A DNA stretch of 9,326 bases from Prevotellaceae bacterium UBA2718 (GCA_002353975.1 DEKQ01000011.1:8746-18071), one strand, 5' to 3'. Shown: positions 1 to 6,786, counted from the stretch's first letter. Notes: generated from the sequence alone by a model not told the origin. Numbers and translations: made by a program.

Positions 1-524
1 TCCAGTTGTTTTACCTTCTGTTTCAGCATGGTCAGAGAGTCGGGAAAGAAACCGTCCAACTCACGCTCCATCTGTTCCTCATCATCAAAGAGTGTCTCTT
101 GGCCATATTCGTCAAATCCTATAGACTTACCTCTGTCGCTCTCCAATCGCTTCTGTGCGTTAGATTTACTCTGTTGAATGCCTCCGAGGGTGTTGTCCTC
201 AAAGTCTGCGTCAGCCTTTTTCTTACCCCCGCGCATGGATGTACCGTTGGCTGTTCGCAGACGGTCAGAAGACTCTTCGCTCTTGCCCATAGCAGAACTG
301 CTGCTGCCGCTCTTCTGCAGGTTCTGATACTTCTTACGTATCTGCTGCAACTTCTGCACGCTGACGCCCTTCTGCATCAGTTTCGTCACTATCTGTGATT
401 GCGATGTACCCGCTTTCTGCTCCTTCTGAATGAATTGAATAATCTGCGAGTCAGACATTGACTGTGCCAAAGCACCTGCCGTGATGCATATAGATAAAAG
501 TGCTAAGAGGATTATCTTTTTCAT
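1..524 (-). CDS. Secreted SLBB-type polysaccharide export protein, N-terminal part
   Basis: This is the first 174 codons of a gene that runs off the left edge. It begins with a signal peptide (MKKIILLALLSICITAGALA, likely cleaved before Gln21). C13 is not in a good lipobox, so signal peptidase I processing is more likely than lipoprotein sorting. Residues about 23-70 are a helical segment rich in Gln and Lys (SQIIQFIQKEQKAGTSQSQI, then LMQKGVSVQKLQQIRKKY), followed by a low-complexity Ser/Lys/Asp linker. From memory, this arrangement is typical of Bacteroidales Wza-like outer-membrane polysaccharide export proteins, where SLBB domains follow. Those domains would lie outside the window, so the call rests on the N-terminus only. 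It starts 33 bases after the second permease gene in the same direction, so it could be co-transcribed with the export operon. No separate TAnnTTTG promoter was seen in the gap. Confidence 0.6.
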   Translation of the reverse strand, partial: MKKIILLALLSICITAGALAQSMSDSQIIQFIQKEQKAGTSQSQIVTKLMQKGVSVQKLQQIRKKYQNLQKSGSSSSAMGKSEESSDRLRTANGTSMRGGKKKADADFEDNTLGGIQQSKSNAQKRLESDRGKSIGFDEYGQETLFDDEEQMERELDGFFPDSLTMLKQKVKQL

Positions 525-557
525 ATTTTCTGGTTTAATGTATAGTAAAACAACGCA

Positions 558-1664
558 TTAGGCTCTTCTATATTGTATAAGGTGTGTCACGATGAGAGCC
601 GTTATGGTGTAGATGAAAGTCTGTATCCAGAGTGCTACGTATTCGGGTGTCACATCTCCAAGAAGTGCACCCATGCTGCTCATGCGTATAAATCCCCTGA
701 TGGCGAATGTGCTGGGGAATATCCATGATACGCCTTGCCATACTGAAGGTATATTGCTCAGCGGCCAGCTGACTCCGGATATGAACAGTAAAGGTACGGA
801 AGAGAATACGACAACGAGTATGACGCTTTCCCTGTAGCGTACCAGAGAATTTGCGGTAATGGAAAAAGCCACACACGCCAACAGATATGGCGTAAAGAAC
901 ATCAGCAAATCGTAGCCGTGAACAAGGCTTACGAAGCCGAACAGTCGTGGCACGATGAGCGTTATCCACGCCAGCATGATGCTGAATATCATAAGGTAAG
1001 CCAGCGATTGTCCCATCATGAGGCTTATGCTGCCCCATAGTGAGCGACGCTCCATGCTGGTTTCTGAGGTGTGCTCAAGCATACGATGCTTCTCCCTGCG
1101 TGTGCCGGCAATCATGCCTACGCCCAGCAACATCGCCTGCTGTATAATGAGTACCAATACGCCGGGGATGATGAAATTGCCATATCCGCCCGTTACGTTG
1201 AAGATTGATACTTCATCAAAGTCCACCGGCTTTGTGCCAATCTCCTCATCGCGATGTGTGTAAGGTCCTGAGAGGCGTGTCTGTATCTCTGCTCCCATTT
1301 CGCCGCTTATGGCTGTGGCTGACTGAAGTATTGCCTTATACGTCAGCATATAGCTCATGTCGCAATATACGCCTACATGAGTCTGCTCCATACGTCCGCT
1401 CTTTAGGGCAAAGTCGAAGGGGAAATAGAGTATGCCGTATGCCTTCCCCTCGCTTATAAGTTCCTGCGCTTCAGGTATGGAACGGCTGTAGTATGCCACA
1501 CAGACATCAGGTGTGGCATCCATCTTCTTTATGAATTCCCTGCTCATGGACGAGTGCGAGTTATCCACTACTGCCACAGGGACATCGTGTACTACCTCGT
1601 TGTTGTATATCCAAGAGTAGAGTAATGGATATGCCAAAGGCAGGAAGATGAAGAAGAGAAGCAC
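558..1664 (-). CDS. ABC-2 type permease, YhhJ/YbhR-like, second of pair
   Basis: Inner-membrane subunit of an ABC-2 type exporter. With GTG at 1664 as start it has 368 residues: a first membrane segment at residues 2-20, a large extracytoplasmic domain (about 24-160, with VPVAVVDNSHSS), and membrane segments near 164-186, 211-237, 253-275, 281-299 and 346-363. The family's C-terminal pattern is clear: SGVSWPLSNIPSVW, then WIFPSTFAIRGF. The start is odd. GTG 1664 would begin inside the first membrane helix, yet the frame stays open upstream to the stop codon of the preceding permease and encodes a plausible cytoplasmic tail (SKITDITDAWLDEVKAILKD). That stretch has no ATG, GTG or TTG. ATC at 1731-1733, directly before the SKITD tail, is where ATG would be expected, giving about 391 residues. 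Either a rare start, a start-codon mutation or a base-call error is possible. The gene follows the first permease in the same operon and is probably its heterodimer partner. Confidence 0.88.
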   Translation of the reverse strand: MLLFFIFLPLAYPLLYSWIYNNEVVHDVPVAVVDNSHSSMSREFIKKMDATPDVCVAYYSRSIPEAQELISEGKAYGILYFPFDFALKSGRMEQTHVGVYCDMSYMLTYKAILQSATAISGEMGAEIQTRLSGPYTHRDEEIGTKPVDFDEVSIFNVTGGYGNFIIPGVLVLIIQQAMLLGVGMIAGTRREKHRMLEHTSETSMERRSLWGSISLMMGQSLAYLMIFSIMLAWITLIVPRLFGFVSLVHGYDLLMFFTPYLLACVAFSITANSLVRYRESVILVVVFSSVPLLFISGVSWPLSNIPSVWQGVSWIFPSTFAIRGFIRMSSMGALLGDVTPEYVALWIQTFIYTITALIVTHLIQYRRA

Positions 1665-1754
1665 TCCTTCATCCTTTAATATAGCCTTGACCTCGTCAAG
1701 CCAGGCGTCTGTTATGTCGGTTATCTTGCTGATGATAATAAGTGTTTTTATTGT

Positions 1755-2903
1755 TTATGGAAGATATTCAAATGTCTTAAACTCACGTTCCATCCTGTGT
1801 GTTACGGTCAGCGATATCAGCATGAAGCCCAGCAGCGCGATGATGTGGGGTATCACATGACTGAGCGGATAGGTATTGAATACGCAGAGTTGATATATGA
1901 TGTAATAATGTCTGAGTGGGAATATCCATGCCAACGTGTGCATTGGCGGGTCCATTGCCATAATGGGGAAGGCGCTGCCCACCATAGAGAAGCTCAACAC
2001 TCCCAATAGTGCTCCGACGCTCATAGCCATTCGGGGCGAGGCGATGAGGCCGAAGATGAATATGGCGAACCCCTGGGAGGCAAGTATTGTCAGCGCTCCA
2101 AGCAGCAGCAACTTCCAATATCCGCCCGGCGCGGGGAAGGATAGAGCACCATACATATAGCCCATCATGCACGCATAGACAATAAACCAGATTACGGATT
2201 GGGTAAGGACTTTGGTGTAGAGGGCTCTGTTGAAATTCCCGTCGCTTGCCTCTATCCACTCCAAGTAGGTGCCGAATTTCATTTCGGTGGCTATGGAATA
2301 TATCGTAACGAGGAATATGAATAATATCAGCACGGCAGGCGCAAGCATATTGCTGAGGAATATGTTGTAGTTCACAGCCGGATTGCCTACCGAGTGTACG
2401 TCCAATGCTATGGGTTGCAGGAAAGCCCGCGTCTGTTCCGCTGTCATTCCCTTTGCCTGCAGGGTCGCCTGCCCTATGGCGGCAGAGGCAAGCGTGCTTA
2501 CCGTCTTCATATCCTTGAATATCAAGGACCCCACCGTGAGAGAGGTGTTGCTATAGTAGAATGACATCTTCGGACGTCGCATGGATGTCATATCCCTTGT
2601 CATGTTCTTGGGAAAGAGGATGAAGGCGTAGATTTCGTTCTTCTGCATGGCATGACGTGCCTCGTCCATTGAGGCATAGTGGGCCACAACCCTCGAAGCC
2701 TGGAAGCTGTCAAGCATGCGCGTCAGCTTCCGTGTTGCCGAAGTGTTGTCCAGATCCACCACGCCTATAGGCATGTCCTCTGGTTGCCCCTCTTCCATCA
2801 GCGATGTGAAGAATACGGTCACAACCAAAGGCAGCACCACCATACTGAGTATATATATAGGGTGCTTCAGCAGCAGCTTTATTTCACGGAGCACTTGTCT
2901 CAC
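1755..2903 (-). CDS. ABC-2 type permease, YhhJ/YbhS-like, first of pair
   Basis: Inner-membrane permease of an ABC-2 exporter, 382 residues, the usual length for the family. Membrane segments appear near residues 15-34, 186-206, 234-253, 263-286, 292-314 and 350-368. A long extracytoplasmic domain lies between the first two (MPIGVVDLDNTSATRKL near 44-60). The C-terminal family signature is visible as MHTLAWIFPLRHYYIIYQ near 321-338. The start is GTG at 2903, which overlaps the TGA of the HlyD-like gene in GTGA and so implies translational coupling. A GTG three codons further in is an alternative. Its stop TAA (1755-1757) is in the same frame as the next permease gene, and only about 20 bases separate it from that gene's probable start. 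With the adaptor and TolC-like genes upstream this forms a tripartite exporter. The substrate is unknown; drugs, lipids or other small hydrophobic molecules are possible by analogy with YbhGFSR and YhiI-RbbA-YhhJ. Confidence 0.92.
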   Translation of the reverse strand: MRQVLREIKLLLKHPIYILSMVVLPLVVTVFFTSLMEEGQPEDMPIGVVDLDNTSATRKLTRMLDSFQASRVVAHYASMDEARHAMQKNEIYAFILFPKNMTRDMTSMRRPKMSFYYSNTSLTVGSLIFKDMKTVSTLASAAIGQATLQAKGMTAEQTRAFLQPIALDVHSVGNPAVNYNIFLSNMLAPAVLILFIFLVTIYSIATEMKFGTYLEWIEASDGNFNRALYTKVLTQSVIWFIVYACMMGYMYGALSFPAPGGYWKLLLLGALTILASQGFAIFIFGLIASPRMAMSVGALLGVLSFSMVGSAFPIMAMDPPMHTLAWIFPLRHYYIIYQLCVFNTYPLSHVIPHIIALLGFMLISLTVTHRMEREFKTFEYLP

Positions 2904-3883
2904 TTCTTCACTACGCTCATTCCTGGTCTCAGACCGTCAAACTTCTCCGTCGGGCGGGCTTTCACCTCAAATGTCTTCATGTCATACTGCCCGTTGCTTT
3001 TGGTAGCTTTCCATGTGGCATAGCTTCCCTGGTCCTTGATGCTGGTCACCTTCATGGTTATGTCCTTGCTGAAAGCAGGTACGAAGGCCTTGAACGTGTC
3101 GCCCTTCTTCATGCCTTGCAGCTGGTCTTCGCGGATATTGAATGTGCCCCAGAGGTCATCCATGATGCTTATTGTCATTATGGGTGAGCCTGCGCCAATC
3201 AGTTCTCCCACCTTCGGATAGATGGTAGATACCTCGCCGGCCATCTGCGCCACCTGCACGGTTTCCTTCTTATAGGCCTTCACTTCCTGCATCTTGCCTT
3301 CATAGGCCTTCACCTGTCCCTTGGCTGCGGCTTTCTCTTCGTTGCGTGCGCCGTTCATGGCCATATCATACTGGCTCTTGGCAGCCTGCTCCTGAGCTTC
3401 GTATGCCTTGAAAGCTGCGTATGCCTCATCGCGCTTCTGCTCGCTCACGACACCCTCGTCAAACAGTCTCTGCACGCGCTGGTATGACTTCTCGGCTATC
3501 TCCAGCCCTGCCTTTGCCTGCTGCCACAACTCGAAAGCGCCCCTGATCTGCTCCTTGCGGGCTCCGGCCTGCGCCATTGCGCTCATGGCCTCGGCAGCAT
3601 CGATGGCGCCCTGAGCCTGTTCGGCCTTTGCCTCCACCTCGGGAGCGTCAAGGATTACAAGTGTATCGCCTGCGTTTACGTAGTCACCCTCGCTCACGCA
3701 AAAGCGGAGAATACGCGAAGGAACTTTCGTTGACACGCGATACTCTTCCACTTCTATCTGGCCCTGTATCACTTCCTTGTCGTTGCCGATAGTAAAGAAT
3801 CCTATGGCTCCGACAATTATTACCACTAAGATGAAGGCTGCTACGGCCATCATCACGCTGTTATGTTGCTTTTTGTTTTCCAT
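2900..3883 (-). CDS. HlyD-family periplasmic adaptor protein
   Basis: Membrane-fusion protein that would bridge the inner-membrane permeases to the TolC-like channel. It has 327 residues. A single N-terminal membrane anchor spans about residues 11-31. The first half of a biotinyl-lipoyl-like domain is at about 41-80 (VSTKVPSRILRFCVSEGDYV, then AGDTLVIL). A long Ala/Gln/Lys/Glu-rich coiled-coil hairpin covers about 82-205. The second lipoyl half is at about 207-240 (GEVSTIYPKVGELIGAGSPI), followed by a beta-barrel region ending in FDGLRPGMSV, a common closing motif of the family. The ATG at 3883 follows an A/T-rich leader, as is usual in Bacteroidetes. It overlaps the first permease by four bases. 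It is separated from the TolC-like gene by a 221-base repeat-filled gap in which no TAnnTTTG promoter was seen, so it probably depends on read-through from the TolC promoter. Confidence 0.95.
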   Translation of the reverse strand: MENKKQHNSVMMAVAAFILVVIIVGAIGFFTIGNDKEVIQGQIEVEEYRVSTKVPSRILRFCVSEGDYVNAGDTLVILDAPEVEAKAEQAQGAIDAAEAMSAMAQAGARKEQIRGAFELWQQAKAGLEIAEKSYQRVQRLFDEGVVSEQKRDEAYAAFKAYEAQEQAAKSQYDMAMNGARNEEKAAAKGQVKAYEGKMQEVKAYKKETVQVAQMAGEVSTIYPKVGELIGAGSPIMTISIMDDLWGTFNIREDQLQGMKKGDTFKAFVPAFSKDITMKVTSIKDQGSYATWKATKSNGQYDMKTFEVKARPTEKFDGLRPGMSVVKK

Positions 3884-4104
3884 CTTATATTTTTATATTA
3901 CTCTGTTTCTTCAGCTTTCAGGAGTTAAGTAGTAATCGCTCCGCTCGTCCTTCGGACAGTAGTTAAGACATTTGTCCTCTGTCTCCATTCTTCGCTCTTA
4001 AACTCCGTTTGACTTTCCTCACGCTCCATTCTTCACTCTTCTCTCATCCCTTGGAGAGTGGGTCCGGGGGTGAGGTTAATTCTTCACTCTTCACTCTTCA
4101 CTCT
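3884..4104. repeat. Repeat-rich gap between TolC-like and HlyD-like genes
   Basis: This 221-base gap contains no credible gene but several layers of short repeats. At the TolC end the 7-base unit TTCACTC occurs three times in tandem (4083-4103), and a fourth partial copy contains the TolC stop codon. CTCCATTCTTC followed by G/A and CTCTT occurs twice (starting near 3983 and 4024). CTCTC (4041-4045) can pair with GAGAG (4053-4057). GTCCTTCGGAC (3949-3957 and flanks) is an inverted repeat. GGAGTTAAGTAGT (3921-3933) and AGTAGTTAAG (3958-3967) are related elements, and the latter recurs inverted at 5785-5794. Such AGTTAAG and GAGTGAA strings are, from memory, scattered through Prevotella and Bacteroides intergenic DNA. 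Open frames across it read as low-complexity HSSLFTLHSS peptides and are not credible proteins. Confidence 0.75.
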
Positions 4105-5643
4105 TCAGTTTCCCAGGGCTTTCTTCATGGCTGCCTCGCTGAGCCTTATGTCTATCTCGGCATCAATCTTGTTTGTCTGTGCCTGCAGCCAGGCTGTCTG
4201 TGCTGCCATCACGTCGGTTGTCTGCATCTCGCCCTCTTTGAAGCCCAGGTTTGCGCAACGCAGGTTCTCCTCAGCGCGCTCCACGTTCTTTGTTGCGGCA
4301 ACGAGTTGCTTGCGAGCCTCGTTCAGCTTGTGGTTGCATTGGCTCACCTCAAGCTGCATCTTCTCCTCCATCTCATCGTGGGTCAGCTGTGCCAGGGTGG
4401 TTGATTTCTTTGATGCCCTGATGCGATAGGCCGTCTCACCCCAGTCAAGAACGGGTATTCTTACCACAACGCCAACAACACCCATACCCTTAAACTTGCG
4501 CTCAAAGCTGTTGAATACGCTTGGGTTGGTGAATACCGCGCCTCCAGTAAGTCCCACCTGCGGGAGGTATCCTGCGCGAGCTATCTTGGTCTTCTGCTTT
4601 GTCAGGCTGATAGCATGGCTCAGCATCTGCAGCTCCGGGCGGTTCTGCAAATCCCAATACCCGGGTGTGCCTTCAGCCGTTACCGTATATGGAGCTGCCT
4701 CCGAAGCCTTTGTCTCAAGTGTGAACTCGCTATCCAGCCTCATGCCACACAGCTGGCACAGCAGCATACGCGCCAGCGACAGGCCGTTCTCCACCTTTGT
4801 CTTGGTCATATCGGCCTCGTTCTCAGCCACGTCAACCTTCAGGCCGTCGGCACGTGTCGCTACGCCCTCGCGTATCATCACGTGTACGTCGCTGTTCAGC
4901 TTCTTTACTAACTCAAGGAAACTGTCAGCCAACTCTTTCTTGTGTGTCAGCGAAACCACAAGCCAGTAGGCGCGCTCCACATCGTAAGTCACGTTGTTCT
5001 CCTGCGCACGACCCTTCTCCTCTGCTATCTCTACCGCTATGTCAGCCATATCGTTGCTGGCTTTTATCATTCCTCCGGCATACAGAGGCATCGTCAGCAT
5101 GGCTGAGGCCGTGAACAGATGGTGCGTATTAGTGTTAAAGGCATCCACTATGCTCTGTCCTGCCTTGTTCATGTTTTCCACCAATGCGGGCATCGAGCCT
5201 TGGATGCTCTGTCCCAGGACAGCGCCGAAAGCCCCCATTTTCTGTAGCGTCTCCATAGAGATCTGACCAGACGCATACAGGGATTTCAGCCCTTCCGTAA
5301 GAGTATTGGTTATCTGGGGCATGGCTTCAGCAACCTTCATGCCTGTAACCGTTCCCAGATTGCCCAGTATTCCCTTCTGGTAATCGCTCAGCAGGGAGAT
5401 GGAGCGGCTGGTGTACATATAGCCGCCGGTAATGTCAACGTGTGGTAGATACTTTGTGCGTGCTGCCTTGCGAACATCCTCTGCCATCTGGCGCTCAACG
5501 CGAGCCATCTGCAGCTGCTTGTTCCATCTGAGAGCCATAGCGCGACAGGAGTCAAGCGTTAGGGTGCGTGTCTCTGCCTCTACGGTGCCTGTAGCCACGA
5601 CAGAGCAAAGCAACAATGCCAACTTGATTGTCTTATACGTCAT
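4105..5643 (-). CDS. TolC-like outer-membrane efflux channel protein
   Basis: Outer-membrane channel of a tripartite exporter, 512 residues, slightly long for the family. The signal peptide covers residues 1-23 (cleavage likely after VEA). The two-fold internal repeat of the OEP family is easy to see: ARTKYLPHVDITGGYMYT (61-78) matches ARAGYLPQVGLTGGAVFT (355-372); LTMPLYAGGMIKA (183-195) matches VRIPVLDWGETAYRIRA (394-410); and EGVATRADGLKVDVAENEA (259-277) matches EGEMQTTDVMAAQTAWLQA (470-488). An insertion of roughly 90 residues (about 84-172, rich in Gly, Met and Gln) sits in the first half where the second half has only about 20 residues, which accounts for the extra length. The ATG at 5643 follows a TAnnTTTG promoter by about 46 bases. 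It is the first gene of the export operon. Confidence 0.95.
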   Translation of the reverse strand: MTYKTIKLALLLCSVVATGTVEAETRTLTLDSCRAMALRWNKQLQMARVERQMAEDVRKAARTKYLPHVDITGGYMYTSRSISLLSDYQKGILGNLGTVTGMKVAEAMPQITNTLTEGLKSLYASGQISMETLQKMGAFGAVLGQSIQGSMPALVENMNKAGQSIVDAFNTNTHHLFTASAMLTMPLYAGGMIKASNDMADIAVEIAEEKGRAQENNVTYDVERAYWLVVSLTHKKELADSFLELVKKLNSDVHVMIREGVATRADGLKVDVAENEADMTKTKVENGLSLARMLLCQLCGMRLDSEFTLETKASEAAPYTVTAEGTPGYWDLQNRPELQMLSHAISLTKQKTKIARAGYLPQVGLTGGAVFTNPSVFNSFERKFKGMGVVGVVVRIPVLDWGETAYRIRASKKSTTLAQLTHDEMEEKMQLEVSQCNHKLNEARKQLVAATKNVERAEENLRCANLGFKEGEMQTTDVMAAQTAWLQAQTNKIDAEIDIRLSEAAMKKALGN

Positions 5644-5689
5644 GTTGTGAATATGTCTTTCGTTACTTACGTAATGTGTAAATCGCGTG

Positions 5690-5720
5690 CAAAGGTACGA
5701 TTAAGTTTTGAGATACACAA
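5690..5720 (-). promoter_or_regulatory. Bacteroidetes-type promoter for the export operon
   Basis: On the minus strand TACCTTTG (5697-5690) matches the Bacteroidetes -7 consensus TAnnTTTG. A TTG (5720-5718) lies 20 bases upstream, at the spacing expected for the -33 element. Transcription would begin near 5683-5685, leaving a leader of about 40 bases before the TolC-like ATG. The leader contains the palindrome TTACGTAA at 5667-5674. Confidence 0.75.
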
Positions 5721-5722
5721 GA

Positions 5723-5751
5723 AAAAGAGGCAGAATTAATCCACCTCTTTT
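5723..5751 (-). terminator. Hairpin terminator downstream of the toxin operon
   Basis: AAAAGAGG (5723-5730) pairs with CCTCTTTT (5744-5751) around a 13-base loop. Read on the minus strand, the stem ends in CCTCTTTTTC, giving the U-tract of an intrinsic terminator. It lies just before the promoter of the export operon and would stop transcripts from the toxin-antitoxin operon. The stem is A/G-rich with few GC pairs, so termination may be incomplete. Confidence 0.55.
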
Positions 5752-5806
5752 ATATATAGACTGATTTCCCCTAAAACCTTTCTCCTTAACTACTCAACAA
5801 AGTTAC

Positions 5807-5838
5807 CGATAGATGTCAGTCCCCTGTCCCTATGGCAT
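5807..5838. repeat. 32-base direct repeat, left copy
   Basis: This 32-base segment matches 6866-6897 at 30 of 32 positions, in the same orientation. The differences are at 5822 (C versus A) and 5832 (A versus G). It begins CGATAGATGTCAGTC and ends TATGGCAT. Its right edge is where similarity of the fragment at 5816-5899 to its presumed parent gene ends, so the repeat marks a junction. The two copies bracket the toxin-antitoxin genes. Confidence 0.8.
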
Positions 5839-5899
5839 CTGCCATGAATGCTGTCTTTGGCTGGTTCAAGAGTTCTTCATTACCAAGATACTCCATCAT
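5816..5899 (-). pseudogene. Truncated DprA/SLOG-like gene start, coupled to the toxin gene
   Basis: A 27-codon frame starts at ATG 5899, overlapping the PIN toxin stop codon in ATGA, with a second ATG directly after. Its first 20 residues contain EYLGNEELLNQPKTAF. From memory this resembles the N-terminus of a DprA-like/SLOG-fold DNA-binding protein common in Prevotella and Bacteroides, where a GN-x-ELL-x-x-PKTAFLCSR motif opens a protein of roughly 150 residues. Here similarity ends at the alanine after PKTAFM. The frame then runs into the 32-base repeat and stops at TGA 5816-5818. I read it as the stub of a formerly intact third gene of the operon. A genuine short peptide cannot be excluded, and the family assignment rests on a short stretch. 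Confidence 0.5.
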
Positions 5900-6309
5900 A
5901 AAAGACCATTTTTATCCAATATCTCCATCATTTCTGTAGGTGTAACCACAATTGGCTTCTTGGGAAAATGCTTTTTATTTCCTGTTATCAAATATGCATC
6001 CTCTTTTGAAAGAGCTACTTCATAGAAAACAACATCGTCCTTGTCAGGAAACGCCTCTTCACTATGAACACGCTCGGCAGATATTCCCAATTCGCCTATT
6101 TTATTAATGTATGTATTAACCAAAGATGGAGTAAAACGAAATTTCGGACGATGAAGGACATCTTCGTATTCATCAATAATCTCGCTATTGTAGATAGGGA
6201 CTATCTTCCCCTCAAACATCGCATTAAGCACCTTTACCGTAGCCGCTTCGATGTTCTTTGTAAACAAAGCCGATACAAGCACATTCGTATCAATTACTGC
6301 GTAGATCAT
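5896..6309 (-). CDS. PIN-domain toxin of a type II toxin-antitoxin pair
   Basis: Predicted PIN-fold ribonuclease of 137 residues, the normal size for the COG1569-type PIN family. The conserved acidic sites are visible: Asp7 in AVIDTNVLVSAL, Glu47 in SEIIDEYEDVL, and Asp89/Asp91/Asp92 in FPDKDDVVFYEVAL. The family's closing motif LITGNKKHFP follows at 107-116. These residues would coordinate the metal ions for RNA cleavage. The ATG at 6309 overlaps the antitoxin stop codon in ATGA, so toxin translation is coupled to antitoxin translation. It has no signal peptide and would act in the cytoplasm. All expected active-site residues are present, so it is probably functional. Its stop codon in turn overlaps the start of the truncated frame at 5816-5899. 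Confidence 0.93.
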   Translation of the reverse strand: MIYAVIDTNVLVSALFTKNIEAATVKVLNAMFEGKIVPIYNSEIIDEYEDVLHRPKFRFTPSLVNTYINKIGELGISAERVHSEEAFPDKDDVVFYEVALSKEDAYLITGNKKHFPKKPIVVTPTEMMEILDKNGLL

Positions 6310-6617
6310 CTCTTCTCCGCTTTTGCCCGTCTTTCTGCACGCGCCAGTCGTATTTCCTCGTTTATTTCGTCAAGACTCATCTCTTGGAGGCCATTCTTTT
6401 CCGCCTCTGCCCTAAGTGCACGAAATGCCTCTAATCCACTTCCTGACGTTTCTTCTGGAGCAGCCTTAATCTCGAATGGAATACGACGCTGCATCACAAC
6501 AGCATTTGCAAAGATGTTCATAGCTGCATTCGCACTCATGCCAAACTGAGCGCAAAGTGCATCAAATGCGGCCTTAATGCCTGAGTCCATACGGACTGTC
6601 ATAGATACTTGTGCCAT
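6306..6617 (-). CDS. RelB/DinJ-family antitoxin
   Basis: Antitoxin of 103 residues expected to bind the PIN toxin and to repress its own promoter. The N-terminus MAQVSMTVRMDSGIKAAFDA and the following FGMSANAAMNIF and RRIPFEI are the ribbon-helix-helix region of RelB/DinJ proteins. The tail from about residue 63 is a charged helix (MSLDEINEEIRLARAERRAK), typical of the toxin-binding part. An upstream in-frame ATG at 6653 exists, but the TAnnTTTG promoter box (6641-6648) lies downstream of it, so the transcript would not include it, and the family begins at MAQV. ATG 6617 is therefore chosen. RelB/DinJ proteins usually pair with YafQ/RelE-type toxins; here the partner is a PIN toxin, a less common but known type of exchange. 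Confidence 0.92.
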   Translation of the reverse strand: MAQVSMTVRMDSGIKAAFDALCAQFGMSANAAMNIFANAVVMQRRIPFEIKAAPEETSGSGLEAFRALRAEAEKNGLQEMSLDEINEEIRLARAERRAKAEKR

Positions 6618-6640
6618 AACTTTTGTTCCTAAGTTCGGTG

Positions 6641-6648
6641 CAAAGATA
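6641..6648 (-). promoter_or_regulatory. TAnnTTTG promoter box of the toxin-antitoxin operon
   Basis: TATCTTTG on the minus strand (6648-6641) matches the Bacteroidetes -7 consensus exactly. It lies 23 bases upstream of the antitoxin ATG, so the leader would be only about 15 bases. A clear TTG at -33 was not seen. This box decides the antitoxin start, because the more distal ATG at 6653 would be upstream of the transcript. Confidence 0.65.
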
Positions 6649-6672
6649 AGCATTTTATTTCATTCCGCCATC

Positions 6673-6687
6673 ATTTTGCCACAAAAT
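6673..6687. promoter_or_regulatory. Possible antitoxin operator palindrome
   Basis: ATTTTG (6673-6678) and CAAAAT (6682-6687) form a perfect inverted repeat with a 3-base spacer. It sits about 25-39 bases upstream of the -7 box, overlapping where the -33 element would be. Ribbon-helix-helix antitoxins bind such short palindromes to repress their own operon, so this is a candidate operator by position only. The sequence is A/T-rich, so a chance palindrome is possible. Confidence 0.3.
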
Positions 6688-6786
6688 TTCATCTAAATGG
6701 TATAAAACCGCTCAAAAGTGAAAGATAATCTTCCAAGCTGGCTTTTCATTATTTCTTCATTCGGCTAATCTACCATACCATACATT

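Noticed and set aside
6..398. Plus-strand open frame of 130 codons at the left edge
   Set aside because: It lies opposite the SLBB-like gene, whose frame has a signal peptide and a good start. The plus reading is Leu-rich shadow sequence.
1783..2259. Second minus-strand frame inside the first permease
   Set aside because: It is out of frame with a clear membrane protein and has no start context or recognisable domain.
2900..3883. RND-type adaptor (AcrA-like) instead of an HlyD/ABC adaptor
   Set aside because: The gene is coupled to ABC-2 permeases and no RND pump is present in the window.
4083..4103. CRISPR-like array
   Set aside because: The units are 7 bases in strict tandem with no spacers.
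4009..4429. Plus-strand frames across the repeat gap and the TolC end
   Set aside because: They translate short repeats into HSSLFTLHSS-like low-complexity sequence and then run opposite the TolC-like gene.
6618..6653. Longer antitoxin start at ATG 6653
   Set aside because: The TAnnTTTG box at 6641-6648 lies downstream of this ATG, and the extra 12 residues do not fit the RelB/DinJ N-terminus.
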